A stretch of 64,000 bases of DNA from Castor canadensis (GCF_047511655.1 NC_133395.1:69101910-69165909), one strand, 5' to 3'; shown: positions 46,376 through 58,439, counted from the first letter of the stretch. Numbers and translations: made by a program. Notes: generated by a model not told the origin, from the letters alone.

Positions 46376-49300
46376 TATGCTAAAAATTTAGTAAGAATGA
46401 TAGTGTGATTTCCTCTCTGAAAAACTGTCATATAAATGCAAGGGAGTCATACCTATAATTCTTTTGAGACTGTACAAGGTAGAAGTTAAAACCAGTTTTA
46501 TTTTGCTGTGCTCTTTTGTGAAGTTTTTTTTTAAATAACTCCTATATTACTCTAAATTAGGAATAGTATATTCTGAATATACCTTATATTTACCTTATTA
46601 CCTAAATTATACTTCAGGTAGGTAACTAATTTTTAAATAATCAGGACAAAATAAGTTGCCTAACGTGTAAGTATTGAGTTTGGGGTTTTTTGTTTTGTTT
46701 TAGTTTTGGTTTTTTTGCTGAGGAAATATTTTACTGAGCCTAAGAGCATTGCAGGTAGCCAAAAGTCACCACTGAGGGAAAGATATAGAAGATTGGAATG
46801 AGTCCAGAGCAACTTAATGACCTGCCTGAAAGTGATTTTTTAAAAATAAATCACTGATCCATTGCTATTACTTTTTCATTTCTCTAATTTTTGACAAAAT
46901 GCAATAAAAAAGTTCTGCTAAAATTTTCTTATCATTCACTTGAGCTGTGGGTAAAGAGGAATATTACTTTTAAATTCTCATCTTACTTATCCAGTCCAAA
47001 TCCATGAATTCCAGTGTACTTTGCAGAATACCCATCTCTCCACACCTCTTCTCACAAGGTGGCCCTCTACTTCAGTGTGTAATAGCAGGTAGTGTAGTTT
47101 ATTTCCTTAAATTGTTTTGATTTTTATTGGGTTTATTGAAGAAATCATAATGAGCGTTCACACAAAATTCTACTCTCCCAAAGCACTGTTCTATAAGCAA
47201 GAGCAATTCTCAATGAGGCAAATATGTGGATGGCTGAATCAGCTTTGATTAAGAATAACTCAAAAACCAGTAAACTTTATTTTGATGATTACAAGCCCAG
47301 GACTAAGTGTTTGCCATTGATTGCAAGCAAGGATTTGCATTTAGGGAGGGTGGGAGAAGTATGTATTGTCAGCACTGATCTTCTCTCATCTAGCATGAAC
47401 TAAAGGCCAAGGCAAAGAGAAAACATTGAGAAGTGAAGGTTATATAAGTACAAGGTCTTATATAAATAACATGATATTTTCTAATACACTAAAAGCAGCT
47501 TTGCTGAGATGTGGTAAGTTCCCTTCTGGATTCTGGAAATAGTAGTTTCTATGTGTTCTAGACAGATCCAGTTCATCACCTAAAATCATTAATTGCCTTT
47601 CAATATTTCATTTTAAATCTGTGTACTCAAAAAGCCTTTTATCTTGTCACATTAATACTTTACCACACTCTTCCTAATGGATTGAGAGGACCATCTTTTG
47701 GAGTATGACAGAGCAGGACTCACTATTTCTGAAATGATGCAACACTGTTGGTGGTAACAGCTAGGTCACTCTTTAAAAAATATTTTCAAGGGAACAAAGC
47801 TGCTTGCCCTGGTTTTCCATCAAGTCTAAAATTGCTGTGCCACAATCGAGGTTGACTGGTAGCCTGAATTTTATAAACCATTGTGTTATGGAAGTCAAGG
47901 CCACCGTGTAGGCTCTACCCACATACCCAGTCTCTGCAAAGGCTCTTGAAATGCTTATGTGAGAGGATTCCTAAGATGAGGGCCTATGAACGCTTCCTAC
48001 TTTCAGAAGAAACGAAGGGATGAAGGTACACACCAGACAGTCTGCTTTCGTTCTTCCAAAACACTATTGTCCACTGGGCGTGGTCACATGCCTAGGAAGC
48101 TTATTACCAGAAAGTCAGTCCCCTGGCCTTAACACCAATTTACAAATAAAAGGAAAGGGAAATAAGGTTTATTATTCATCAGATGAAGAGGAGGACAGAG
48201 AGAGTCCACCTTTCAAAGCTCTGTCGTTCCCCTTCTGAGAGAAACTGTCCACATTTTAAAGGGGAATTCAGGGGCTCAGCTTCACTACTAGAGGAAACAC
48301 ATGTCCCCAGTGGCTGCTGGCCTTGGGTTCTCCAGGTGTCCAAGCACCCTTTCTACAAAGCTGTATGTCTTGGCTGACAGATTTACTTCTGTGGTCAGAG
48401 AGAAATAAGGGGTAAAAGTTTACCTGGTTTAATTGGTAAAGGGGATTAACTTTGGACTCTCCAGCATGTAGACAAAGAAGGAAAGAATGTCAGTTTAATT
48501 AACAGAGTAAACTGGCCAGCATGCAAGCTGGCTACAACCAGAAGTTTCCCCAATGTCAATTTGTTCCTTTCATTTCTGTGGAAAAGAGCCATTGCAATCA
48601 TCTGTTTCCTGCCTTTGATTAATTCATGGGCCTAAGTAAGGAGTCAGGGTTCCTGAGCAAAAGCAGTTTTAAGCCCCTCTCTCCTCCCCAGTCCACTGGG
48701 CTCCAGGGGGGAGGTCACACGTCTCTCCTCCACCACTTCAGGAAATCCCTGCTTTTTTTGTAGATTTCTTCCCAGCACAGATTTTTATTCCAAGGGACAA
48801 AGGGAAAGCTGGCTGACCATAAGCTAAAACATTTCCACAGATCTTCATTTATAATGTTGTGATCCAGCGATCCAGCTTTGTCATCTTCCTTTCTCAAAAA
48901 AAAAAAAAAAATCACTTCCTAAGGATGGCTCAGGAAAAAAAAAATCGAAATCCCTGCATGGCTCTCTGAGATGAGAGTCTGCTGGCATTACCTCTAACAG
49001 GTCAAGGCTATGCATTTAAGATGAAGTCTCTTTCTTCTCTGCTTTAAACCTTATCTGAGAGAAAGAGCCTGGGAAGTGTATCCTGAGATGCCCTCATTCG
49101 ACTTCATTTCCACAGTGCCACCTATCACAATGCCTAACCGTGTACGGTTTGGTTCATCTGGAGCTTTATACATTCACCATCAAAGAAAACGATCACTGCA
49201 GAGAAAGAAGACGTACCAATTTTTAAATGTCAATAAGGAAATGAGAATGAATGCTGCCAAGTTAAAAGCATCTCTCTCTGGCCATGCTTTGCTCTCTGTG

Positions 49301-49632
49301 TTTCAGAGCAGAGCAATGAAAAGAAATCTAGGTAGTTGTCACTTTAAATTAAGAAGTACTCTAGAAATGATATTAAATCTGTAACATTGGGAAGAGGGTA
49401 CTTAAAGGAGAAGATATTTAATTGTGAAATGTCAAGATACAAGGTTTCACATGTTTATTTTCTACCATTCTTCCAAGGCCACTTAGGAGATAGATGCTTT
49501 ACCCACAACTTCTCAGCGTGGAGTTCTGTGAACCATTTCATAGACAGTTGAGGCTCACAGGGAAGGTGACCTTCAGAAAGTGACACAGTCTTCATTCTTG
49601 GGATATTCATCTTGTACAGAGATTGTTGTAGT

Positions 49633-49712
49633 TGGCAGCACTGGCATTTGAACTCAGGACCTCACACTTGCTAGGTAGGCGCTCTCCCACATGAGTCACA
49701 CAGTACCAGAGC
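49633..49712 (-). mobile_element. ID-like SINE (antisense)
   Basis: 'ctggcatttgaactcaggac' followed by 'ctcacacttgctaggtaggc' is the complement of the ID-like unit. Confidence 0.75.
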
Positions 49713-50037
49713 TTTGTCTTAACAGGTGGTCTGGTCGTCAGTTGTTAGCTTTTCCAGTGACTTGCTGATACCACAGTGACATTTGCCTCCAGCCTCACCC
49801 ATAGAGCATGATAAAGATTTGGGTGGCAGAGAAAACAGCTTAGGAAAAACATCAGCTAATTCTGGCTGAATTTATAACCTTTGTTTCAGAACTGGTAGAG
49901 ACATGAAAGCTCCATTAGTCTTTCTGGGCCTTTAGAAGGAATTGCCTGCCTCCTAGACTTCATCTGGGGTGCTTTTATTGTTTTCTAAGTAAGATTATGC
50001 AAAAAGCATCAAATCCTAACTAAGATCCCCTGGAGAG

Positions 50038-50110
50038 GTAAGAAAAATGAGCATTATTATTATCAAACTGAAAAACTGAGCTACCAAGACTAGCTGTGGT
50101 CTTGCCCAAG
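50038..50110 (-). mobile_element. MIR fragment (antisense), tentative
   Basis: 'gagcattattattatcaaac' and 'tcttgcccaaggtaagtact' resemble the MIR complement. Only about 70 bp are preserved. Confidence 0.45.
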
Positions 50111-50179
50111 GTAAGTACTCATGTCTAGTCATAGTTTTTTCCTACTACAGTTGAGAAAACCAAGAACACAGTTCAAGAA

Positions 50180-50325
50180 TGAGTGCCAGTTATTTCTCTG
50201 TCATTCTCTAGCTATGTACCTTGAGTAAGTCATAGTGTCTCTGCACCTCAGTTTTCTCATCTGCAAAATGGGTACAATCCATGCTCTATAGCCCTACAGA
50301 GTAGTTGTGATGAACAGAAAAGGTG
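50180..50325 (+). mobile_element. MIR SINE
   Basis: 'gtaccttgagtaagtcatag' and 'cctcagttttctcatctgca' followed by 'aaatgggtacaatc' is a well-preserved MIR core. Confidence 0.75.
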
Positions 50326-50712
50326 TGTCGTCCTTTCCTTCTTTGTCCATGCTAGAAAAGAGACAATAAAGCAATCCTTATTACCAAAACAATAGGAAAA
50401 CTGAGACCACAACAGGAGTGGAGGTGGGTTTATCTTCCAACTACAGATGTTACTCTTAGCACATCAATTAGCTTCTTTGTGTCTCTGTTTCCTTGGATAC
50501 ACTTAGGTTGTGCTGTGCCAGGACATTTTGAATCTTTTTCCCATTCAGTCTATGAGGTTTCTACCCTAGATTTGTATGTACTGTACTGCCTCTGAGACAC
50601 CTTGCCATATTCCCCAAAGATGAGTGTCTGGAACATTCATACATCGTGAAAAGGCTAGGTCTTGCCAATCAGGGAAACATGTTTGCAGCACCACAGGAAT
50701 TCTTCTTCTTTG

Positions 50713-50718
<6 letters not shown>

Positions 50719-50752
<34 letters not shown>

Positions 50753-50804
50753 CTCGCTCTCTCTCTCCTCTCTCTCCCTCCTTCCTCCCTTCCTCCCTCC
50801 CTTC
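50719..50804. repeat. (CT)n and CCTT-rich microsatellite
   Basis: A (CT)15 or so run with minor interruptions passes into CT/CCCTT-rich sequence. Confidence 0.9.
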
Positions 50805-52190
50805 AGTTATCACAAGACTGTAGCAACCTAATGGAAGTAAAACACCAGGCAAAGCATAACGAGTAGTAGGAGTCAAATTATTTCAGGAACTACTAAGACA
50901 TTCCTGAGACTCTTTGGGACACCTGACAGGGAAACCCTCTCTGAAGTGTTCTCTCTTTCCAGGGGATCACTAGTGGTGCTCAGCTCTGGCCACAGCTGCA
51001 AATGTCAGCCACGCAAAGAATCAGCTGCTTAATTAGATTTAGAGAACAGAAGGAAAGGCAAGTTCTCAAGGTAAAATGCCAGGCAATGTTTAGGAAGGAA
51101 AAGCCAGGGACAGAGTAGATGTCTCCCTGCTAGTATTTCACAACACCTGAAGCCAGATTTAGAAATTTACAGAGAAAGGGTCCAGTGGTGGAAGGAGCTA
51201 GGAAGAACATCTTTTCTGGACTTGAAGTTTTGGAGTTCTCAACTTGAAGGTTCCTCTTCCCTCAAGCTGCATTTATCACAAAGCCTTTCTGTGCACCTGG
51301 TTAAGAAGAAAGTGTTCCCCTTCAGTGTCCCATATCACCCCCCCCACACACACATACACACACTTTGATCCAACATTTACACTTCACAGAGTGAGGTTAT
51401 TTTGTGAGGAGATGAATCAAGGGTCAAGCCATTTTTACAGATGAAAAAAGTGAAGCTAAGGAAGTTGTGCCCAACTTCCCAAACATGATAGGAAATTCCC
51501 ACCTTAAACCTAAATCTCTTTAGCAAATCTCTTCTCCCTCTACAGCTCAGAGGAGATAGAGGAAATTCAACTTGTTCTTCTTCTAAGTTGACCTGAAGTT
51601 TTTCTCTTCAATACCTAAAGTATGTAAAACAAACTACCTGGGTACATTTAAGGAAGTGAAATACAGAGAAGTGGCCCCTGATCTAAAGGAGATAAAATTT
51701 TGTAAACAAATCAGCATATTATAAACATTTAACAAAAATGCATGTGTGTTCAGGGATTCTCCATCATGTGCTAGAGGGAATTCTGGTCCAGCAGGATGCT
51801 GTGAGCTGCAAGAGGCACTGGTTTTCTGAAGGAAGGAGATTTGGGACTAATTTTCTAGGTTCTCATCTTAGAGCATCCACTTGGAGCATCTGCTGAAATC
51901 ACAGCAGATGGGGCACATCAGAACTGTGTTTTCCTTTTTAGTTCATCTTCGGTTCCTTTGAGAAACCTGGTGCCTAGAGTACTGTAAGGAAAATCAGAGC
52001 TCATGTTTATATCATCACTTGTAACATAAAGACATAAACATTACTTGTTCCTCAGGGACTCATTTCATTCTTCTCCCTCCCTGGTGGGTTTTATAATGAA
52101 GCCTCACTGAAGTAAAAACTAAAAATTAGATTGAAGTGTGTTATTTCCTAAAGAATGCACTGAGTTGCTCTTTTGTTTTTATTTTTGCAG

Positions 52191-52375
52191 ACTCAATGGA
52201 CAACTGATCCCTGACACTGCCTTTGTTTAAAAAACAAGAAGTCTTGTGCTGATTCATCAGCCTGTAATATCTTCTAATGCTGTCATGAAAAAACGATGCC
52301 AATTGCATCTTTTTTAACACTTGCATGAAACTTTGGCATTTAACATACCTGTTCCATCTTTCATCCTCCTCGAAG
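52191..52375 (+). other. SERTM1: SERTM1 5' UTR portion of the coding exon, with upstream ORFs
   Basis: Preceded by a strong polypyrimidine tract and AG (52189-52190). Upstream ATGs: 52196 (ATG GAC AAC TGA), 52277 (ATG CTG TCA TGA), 52285 (10 codons, ends 52317) and 52296 (10 codons, ends 52328). An in-frame upstream ATG at 52325 would add 17 residues to SERTM1. Its context is weak (T at -3), whereas the ATG at 52376 has A at -3. Where the mRNA starts in this exon depends on splicing, which was not tested. Confidence 0.7.
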
Positions 52376-52699
52376 ATGTCTGAGCCCAACCCTTCATCTG
52401 TGTTTGCAGGAAATGTGGAGAATGGAACTTTCCTTCAGCTATTTCCTACGTCACTGTCCACATCGGTGGACCCGTCGTCAGGTCACCTGTCAAATGTCTA
52501 CATCTATGTGTCCATATTCCTTAGCCTTTTAGCATTTCTGCTTTTGCTTTTAATCATTGCCCTCCAGAGGCTCAAAAATATCATCTCCTCCAGTTCCTCC
52601 TACCCAGAGTATCCAAGCGACGCTGGAAGTTCTTTCACCAATTTAGAAGTCTGTAGTATTTCCTCTCAAAGGTCCACTTTCTCAAACCTTTCATCCTGA
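52376..52699 (+). CDS. SERTM1: SERTM1, serine-rich and transmembrane domain containing 1
   Basis: A complete 107-residue frame starting MSEPN and ending FSNLSS, the usual length of mammalian SERTM1. Residues 1-40 are Ser/Pro/Thr-rich with an N-glycosylation sequon at N16-G-T. Residues about 42-63 form one very hydrophobic segment (YIYVSIFLSLLAFLLLLLII), directly followed by the basic stretch Q-R-L-K. Residues 71-107 are serine-rich with five serines in a row at 71-75. The layout suggests a small single-pass membrane protein, with the basic residues marking the cytosolic side and the N-terminus outside. Family knowledge: vertebrate-conserved, reported mainly in neural tissue, molecular role poorly defined. 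The ATG at 52376 is chosen over the in-frame ATG at 52325 because the homologous protein starts MSEP and because its context is better. The whole coding sequence is in one exon, with no breaks. Confidence 0.97.
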   Translation: MSEPNPSSVFAGNVENGTFLQLFPTSLSTSVDPSSGHLSNVYIYVSIFLSLLAFLLLLLIIALQRLKNIISSSSSYPEYPSDAGSSFTNLEVCSISSQRSTFSNLSS

Positions 52700-53120
52700 A
52701 GAAAATGGAAAAATCTTTAAAGCAACATCAGCTTAGATTTTCCCATACAAGAATGGTTGACTCATGAAAGAAATGACCCCTTCTGTGTAGGCCTGTTTCC
52801 TCCTTCCTCTTTAATTTCTTTTCTGTTCATGATGCTTTTCATTTGTGAATGCAGAAGCCACTGTTAACAGAAATGTGTGCAAACTTTGGGGTGTAGAATT
52901 TCACAGAAATCACTTGGCACAGCTGGGACTGGCTTCTTCATTGGACAAGAAGGACTCAACTGAGAAAACCTCTCAAAGGAAGCTGGATGTAGACTCTTGC
53001 ACTTCCTCTCTCTTACAAAACCTGTGAGAGCAACTGAGCCAGCAGAAACTGGGAAAATTAAGTTTGAACTGTTTAGACGATATTTTCCATATGTAAAAAT
53101 AAAGTGTTGACACCAAATTA
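52700..53120 (+). other. SERTM1: SERTM1 3' UTR (minimal)
   Basis: Runs from the stop codon to just past the first AATAAA (53098-53103). Sequence to about 53990 remains free of recognised repeats, so a longer 3' UTR is likely in at least some transcripts. A 60-codon frame at 52845-53027 within it has no support. Confidence 0.6.
53098..53103 (+). terminator. SERTM1: Proximal poly(A) signal AATAAA
   Basis: Canonical hexamer about 400 bp after the stop codon, followed about 10-15 bp later by an A-rich stretch. A GT-rich downstream element is not strong, so use of this site is uncertain. Confidence 0.5.
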
Positions 53121-53967
53121 AAAAAAAAGACAGAGAAGTCAATTCAGAGTTAGTGTATAACATTTCCAAAACTTGAAGTAAGAATATGCCAAGTGTTTTC
53201 TTTAATTGCACTTGAACACATGCAAATTACATTTACTGATGAATCTACATCATTTGGAAAAGTTCTAGAAGAATGTAACTTTCAATAGCAAGACAAGTAT
53301 GTGTCATGATGCAGTTTGTTATGTTTTTCTGCCTCCTGGGTTTTTTCTTCTACTTATGTTGTAGTTACAATTCTGTTCAGTGGTGGAATTCTTTATGATA
53401 ATTGCTGTTGCTATTCCTAAGAGAAGCACCAGAAGAGACCCAAGAAGTTTTTATTTCATGTCTATAATTTCTGTCAGCAGGAATTAAGCATAGGGAAAAT
53501 GTTCATTTAGTTGTATTTTATACAGTAATAACTTTTAGCAGTCATGTACATTCCTTTATTCAGTTTCGTAATCTTTGTAACTTTAGTGCAGAATTACATC
53601 GTCTCCAAATGTCAGATGTTTGTGCACTCACACTAGGTTGCAAACTGTAGACACTATATTGCTGATGTGTGTGTTATTCTATACTCCATGAATGTCACGT
53701 CTCTGATAATTGTTGTATGTTGACCTCATACTCGGCATTAGGATTCCAAGATGTGAGTTTAGGTTAAAAATCTCAGACACTCCATTTGTGAAGTTGCTGG
53801 TTGCTTCAGCCATCTTGGGAACAACCATACTGTGACCAGCCATGGTGTGCACAAGAGGAGGCATCCCCGTGAGCACACACATGGGATGTGGGGAAAATCT
53901 AGCTGCCCCTAAAAACAACAACATAAAAAGCAAACAAACTATAGTAAGAATTTAATTTAATTTTAAA

Positions 53968-53973
53968 AATAAA
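53968..53973 (+). terminator. SERTM1: Candidate distal poly(A) signal AATAAA
   Basis: Canonical hexamer about 1.27 kb after the stop codon. Further hexamers occur at 54677-54682 and 55002-55007. Which one is used cannot be told from sequence alone. Confidence 0.4.
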
Positions 53974-54469
53974 TGGCCCACAGCATAAACACTGAACCTA
54001 CAGGAGCCTCTGTACCAACATGCCACAGTCTTTCTGTAACAACTGGATCATTCCTTGCTCAAAGCATTTACTAATCTTAAATGGTAGAGTTTCAGCACAT
54101 GCTTTGGAAATAGGATGGGAGGATGCTCCAAGAAGTAGGATGGGAGAGAGAAAGAACCCCTTACTTTTACAGGACTACCTTTGTTTCTCTAGAATACTGA
54201 GAAAGTTGATGACTGATAATGAGGATAGAGAAGCCTTCTTTTTTTCAATCTGTACACCTCAGACCACATTTAACTACTTACATACCAGAAACTTCTCCAG
54301 TCACCATAAGACTAGCACAGACTTGCTGCCCTAAAATGTAAAATCAGTGAAAAAAAAAGTCTCTGCTGCCATTTTAAGCATGACAGTGGGTTACATGTTC
54401 TTAGGTACACTGTATAAACCTTGGACTGGAGAAACTCTGCTACTTTAGGTCATCATTAGCTTCTCTGAG

Positions 54470-54545
54470 TGTACATATGTGTATGTATACATGTTTATGC
54501 ATATATATCAGTATGTATGTATTGTGTATGTGTATACACAGACAT
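54470..54545. repeat. (TATG)n-like / alternating purine-pyrimidine repeat
   Basis: Degenerate tract of TATG/TATA/TGTG units ('gtatgtatgtattgtgtatg'). Confidence 0.75.
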
Positions 54546-56559
54546 GTTCACATGCTCCCAATTAAAAAAATCTATGTGACAAGATTATGGAAGCAGTTAT
54601 AGTATCAGTTTTGATTTTTGATTATTCTTGTGTTATTTTGGTTATGGGGGGGGACATGGATGAGGTATTTTTTTTAAATAAAGATACAAATATCTGACAA
54701 AACAGGATGTTCTGATCAAGACCTGTCCTAAAGGGTAACTTTAGATCCTTTCCTTGTAGAAGCGATATAAGGAGTCTGCCAGGAGACAGCCAAACTACTT
54801 ACCAAGTCAAATCCACAGGCACACTCCCACCCTCCCTAACACAGGATTCTTGCTCTCAAGATTAAGTGAAGTAATTAGGAGCAACATTCAAAGATGGAAA
54901 AAGAATTTGCCATTGCAAGCTTGCCAAGGTAACAGATTGTACAACTTGAGATGAATTTGTGATGTTTAAAAAGTTCAGAAAGGTTGGAAGATGGGTTTAT
55001 AAATAAAGAAGTAGAGTCCAATGAAAGCCTGGTTTCTTTTCTTATTTTTTTCTTTTAATGAAGAGATCAACAAACCTCTCTAAAGAGGATGAGTTTCCCT
55101 AGCACTTTGAAGTATATCTAGATCCATGTATCTGAATAGTGTATCTCCATCAATATAGCTGTCATACATCTATATCTGCAGAGAGATATAGATATTTACA
55201 TATAGATATATAACTCCTTTTCTGTGTGTCCTCTCTGAAGCAGGGTTAATAATAGGTGACCCCAATGTCAGCTTCTCCTCACCCCTACAAGGGTCACTCC
55301 CTGTGGGCCAGTGAGTCTCTTGTGGATGAGAAGAGCTGCCTGGGTGCTTGGACAGCCCTCAGACTTCCAGGACTGAGCCAGGAAATGAGTATTTTAAACA
55401 AAGACCCCAGATGACACTGAAGAGGAGGAGGAAAGACCTCTGTCCTCCACAAGTACATGCGGGGAATTGCCCGAGTGTGCTTATGGGGGGAAGTGAGGTC
55501 TTGCCCCCAGCCACTGCCCATACAACTGCAGTTTTTCTAAGCTAAGACCACCCATCCTCACCCCACAGCTTACACCCTTCACTGTAGCCTCTTCTCCTCT
55601 GGTGTCAGGACTCCAGGCCACCCTTCTAGAAATGGAAACCTGCTGTTATTTGGTGGGGTTGGTGGAAGAGGGGCATGAGCAAGGTCCCTTCTCTTTCTGT
55701 CATATCTCTTAGTTCTCACAACTCCACTTTCACAAGATAATCCACATTTTGCAGGCTAGATTAGAGCACAAGCAGGTGGCGGGGAGGCAGTTATAAGGTG
55801 AGAGAAGATAAATTGACACTGTACACTAACATCATCCCACGGTCCCACAGTCTGAAGGAAAACAACAGAGCTAGGAAACCGAACATTCAAAGAGAGGTGC
55901 CAGGTTCTAGGCTTGCTGCCCTCCCTCTTCTAATCAATGTCAGATCCCACCTTACTATTCTCCATTAAAAAGTCCCTTAGAATCTGTTCCCATCAGTCCA
56001 ACACATAGGACCTCAGCCTTCAGAGCCGGAGTTATTTTGGAGAGGTCTCTCAAGGCTGTGTGTGGTGGTAGGGGTGGGGGATGGGAGGGGGAGTCAGGCA
56101 CCTATTCAGCTCTCTCCAGCTTTTCTGGCTTACTGGTTACTCAGTGGGTGGCACTAAAAATCAAATGTGTGCCTGTGTGCATGCATGTGTACACACATAC
56201 ATCTAGAAACTTAGCAAAATATACTCTCCACACATACACACACCTCCCAAGAACAAATAACTCTCATGTGCAAAGACACCACCTCAATTTTTAAATTCCT
56301 CTTACCTCAATTCAACCTTGCCTACAAAAGTGAGCAGAGTGCACAACTTTCCCCTCATTCATCCTTCATTTCAAAACCATGCCTAAGCAGTTACCATTTA
56401 TAAGAAACATTTGCTATTAATACTGCAAAAGAGCCCACTAATTCCTCTGACTTCTGGCTCTCGAGACCTCACCAAACCATTGCAAGTATGGCTTTTCTTT
56501 ATCTGAGATTGGATCCATACTGAGGTTGGATGTTTGCCAACCTGAACACAGTAAGGGAT
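54546..56559. other. Downstream region, nothing recognised
   Basis: Includes two AATAAA hexamers (54677, 55002) that could end long SERTM1 transcripts. No repeat or gene is recognised. The short frames at 55294-55545 and 56037-56294 have no domain. Confidence 0.4.
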
Positions 56560-57015
56560 ATTATCAACAGGCATGTATTAAATAAATGAACACATCCCTT
56601 GGCACTGGATAGAGAAAATTCACATAGTTCCTGCTCACATGAAGTTTATAATCTAGTGAAAAAAGTACTCAGAAAAGCAAGTGAATAAACAATATGTGCA
56701 ACTGCAATTTTAATTAATTCTAAAAAGAGAATATAATTGTGAAATGATAGACCACAAGTAAATTCACTCATGATATGCCATCAGGAAGAATATTCTCTAC
56801 AAAGGGAAGAGCATATTCAAAAGCCCTGTGGCAGGAAAGGCCTTGGCTCATTGATCAGAAAAGTGAGGGTGCTGAGGTGCAGATTCCCAAGCTGGAAAGT
56901 CAGGCAGGGTCAGGTTATACAAGACCTGGTAATTATAGGAGGAGCTTGGGTTTTATTCTGAGTGTGATGGGAATCCATTGAAGGTGTTTTAGCAGGGAAG
57001 TTATATAACTGAATT
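56560..57015 (-). mobile_element. L2 LINE 3' region (antisense)
   Basis: 'gtattaaataaatgaacaca', 'agtttataatctagtgaaaa', 'gaagagcatattcaaaagcc', 'tttattctgagtgtgatggg' and 'aatccattgaaggtgtttta' together follow the complement of the L2 3' region over about 450 bp. Confidence 0.7.
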
Positions 57016-57238
57016 TATGTTTAAGAAATATTGCTATAGTTTCTTTCTGAAAAATAGACCAGAGATGGACAAAAAGTCCTGCTCAGATCCACCCTGGTGG
57101 GATATGGGTGTAGGTGGAGAGTTGTTCTGCCTGCTACAAATATCTGCTCATCTAGCCATGGAAACAGCCTTAGCTGAGAATGAGTTCACCACACAGCCCC
57201 CTCCCTCCTCCACCCTTTTCCACCATACACTCACCCCC

Positions 57239-57239
57239 A

Positions 57240-57270
<31 letters not shown>

Positions 57271-57324
57271 CCTCCTCCCTCTCCTCTCTTTTTCTCTCCT
57301 CTTCCTCTCTCCCTCTCTCTCTGT

Positions 57325-57371
<47 letters not shown>
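57239..57371. repeat. Compound (CT)n-(CA)n microsatellite
   Basis: (CT)n and CCTCT-rich sequence (57239-57325) passes into about (CA)22 (57327-57371). It is the longest simple repeat in the window and likely polymorphic. Confidence 0.95.
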
Positions 57372-57374
<3 letters not shown>

Positions 57375-57954
57375 TTGACTCCTAACTTGTCCCCATTTTC
57401 CCTTATTTAAAGTCTTTCAATCGTTCATAGTTCCTGTAACCCTTATTCCAGTATTTTTAACATGGTATGTGACTAATGTTCCAACAAAACTCAAATATGG
57501 CAGTAAGTTGAAACATTTAAATTTGTGATCCTTTTACAATCCCATTCCTGAAAACATCATTGTGTGCACCATGTAGCCCATGACTTAAGATCCCAGCCTC
57601 TGGTGCAAAGCATGACTTTTTCGCATCTCTGTGCAGATGCCCAGCTCACCTGCACCTGTGTAAGCAGGCTCCACTCTCCTGCAACCAGACTGGCCTCACT
57701 TCCAATGAATATTTAGAGTAGTCATCACACTACTTATTCCTGGCATTCAAGCATGTAAAATTTATGAAGAGTGCTTTCATATTGTTACTTACAGATAACC
57801 AATTTTAAAAAAAAGAAGCTTATAGTTTCTTTATAATAAAATTCAGTCAATCCCCAAAATCATAGAAATTCAGCTTTGATGATTCAGATGCTAATTCAAG
57901 ATTCCACCATTCCCCTGTATTAGTACAAACACCATTTTTTCTCTGTTTCTTTGC

Positions 57955-58269
57955 TTTAGGTTTTTTGTTTGTTTATTTTTTGGTGATACTGGGATTTGAA
58001 CTTAGGGCCTCATGCTTGCTAAACAGGTACTCTATCACTTGAACCACACTCTAATCCCTTTTTTTGCTTTAGTTACTTTTTAGATAGAGTCTCCTGTTTT
58101 TTGCCTGGAATCAACCTTAGACTGTGATACTCCTACCTATGTCCTTTAGTAGCTGGTATTATAAATGCGACCACCATACTCAACTTATTTGTTGAAATGG
58201 AGTTTCCCTAACTTTTTTCCCAGCTTCTGAGTAGCTGGGATTACAAGTGTGAGCCACTGCACCCAGCTG
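57955..58269 (-). mobile_element. Trimeric SINE: B1 + B1 + ID (antisense)
   Basis: On the + strand: T-rich start, the complement of the ID-like unit ('tgggatttgaacttagggcc', 'ctctatcacttgaacca'), the complement of one degraded B1-like unit (about 58060-58185), then a second ('gagtagctgggattacaagt' to 'gagccactgcacccagctg'). Confidence 0.75.
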
Positions 58270-58439
58270 TATTTTTCTCTATTGACATAAATGCCAGGAC
58301 AGAGGGAATTCTGGTTAAGAATATGCCAAATTACTTTACTATAATATCAGTTGTAATAACATCAAAATATCTAAACACACTAGTAGTGATAAAAACAAAG
58401 TGGTTGAGCTGAAGATGATTAGACAAACAGGAACAGCAA

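Larger units (their letters stand above)
35494..52190 (+). other. SERTM1: Putative SERTM1 intron
   Basis: Bounded by the donor at 35494 (gtcagt) and the acceptor at 52190 (ttttgtttttatttttgcag). It contains an antisense L1 3' UTR piece, an older antisense L1, a MaLR LTR, L2 and MIR fossils, two ID-like SINEs and a CT microsatellite. The remaining stretches (36030-40124, 42126-43820, 44261-46266, 46376-49632, 50805-52190) show no repeat or gene that I recognise. The rarity of young repeats there may reflect regulatory constraint. Confidence 0.5.

Noticed and set aside
48020..48238. 72-codon frame with an acidic serine stretch (YYSSDEEEDRESP)
   Set aside because: It looks like a casein-kinase-type motif, but there are no flanking exons, it lies inside the putative intron of SERTM1, and no family match comes to mind.
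52325..52375. Extending SERTM1 to the upstream in-frame ATG at 52325
   Set aside because: The family protein starts at MSEP, the upstream ATG has a poor context, and it overlaps a uORF. It is kept only as a possible alternative start.
52845..53027. 60-codon frame in the SERTM1 3' UTR
   Set aside because: It lies in the 3' UTR, with no domain and no sign of use.
57148..57410. Frames rich in Ser/Leu or Cys/Val repeats
   Set aside because: They are direct translations of the CT and CA microsatellites.
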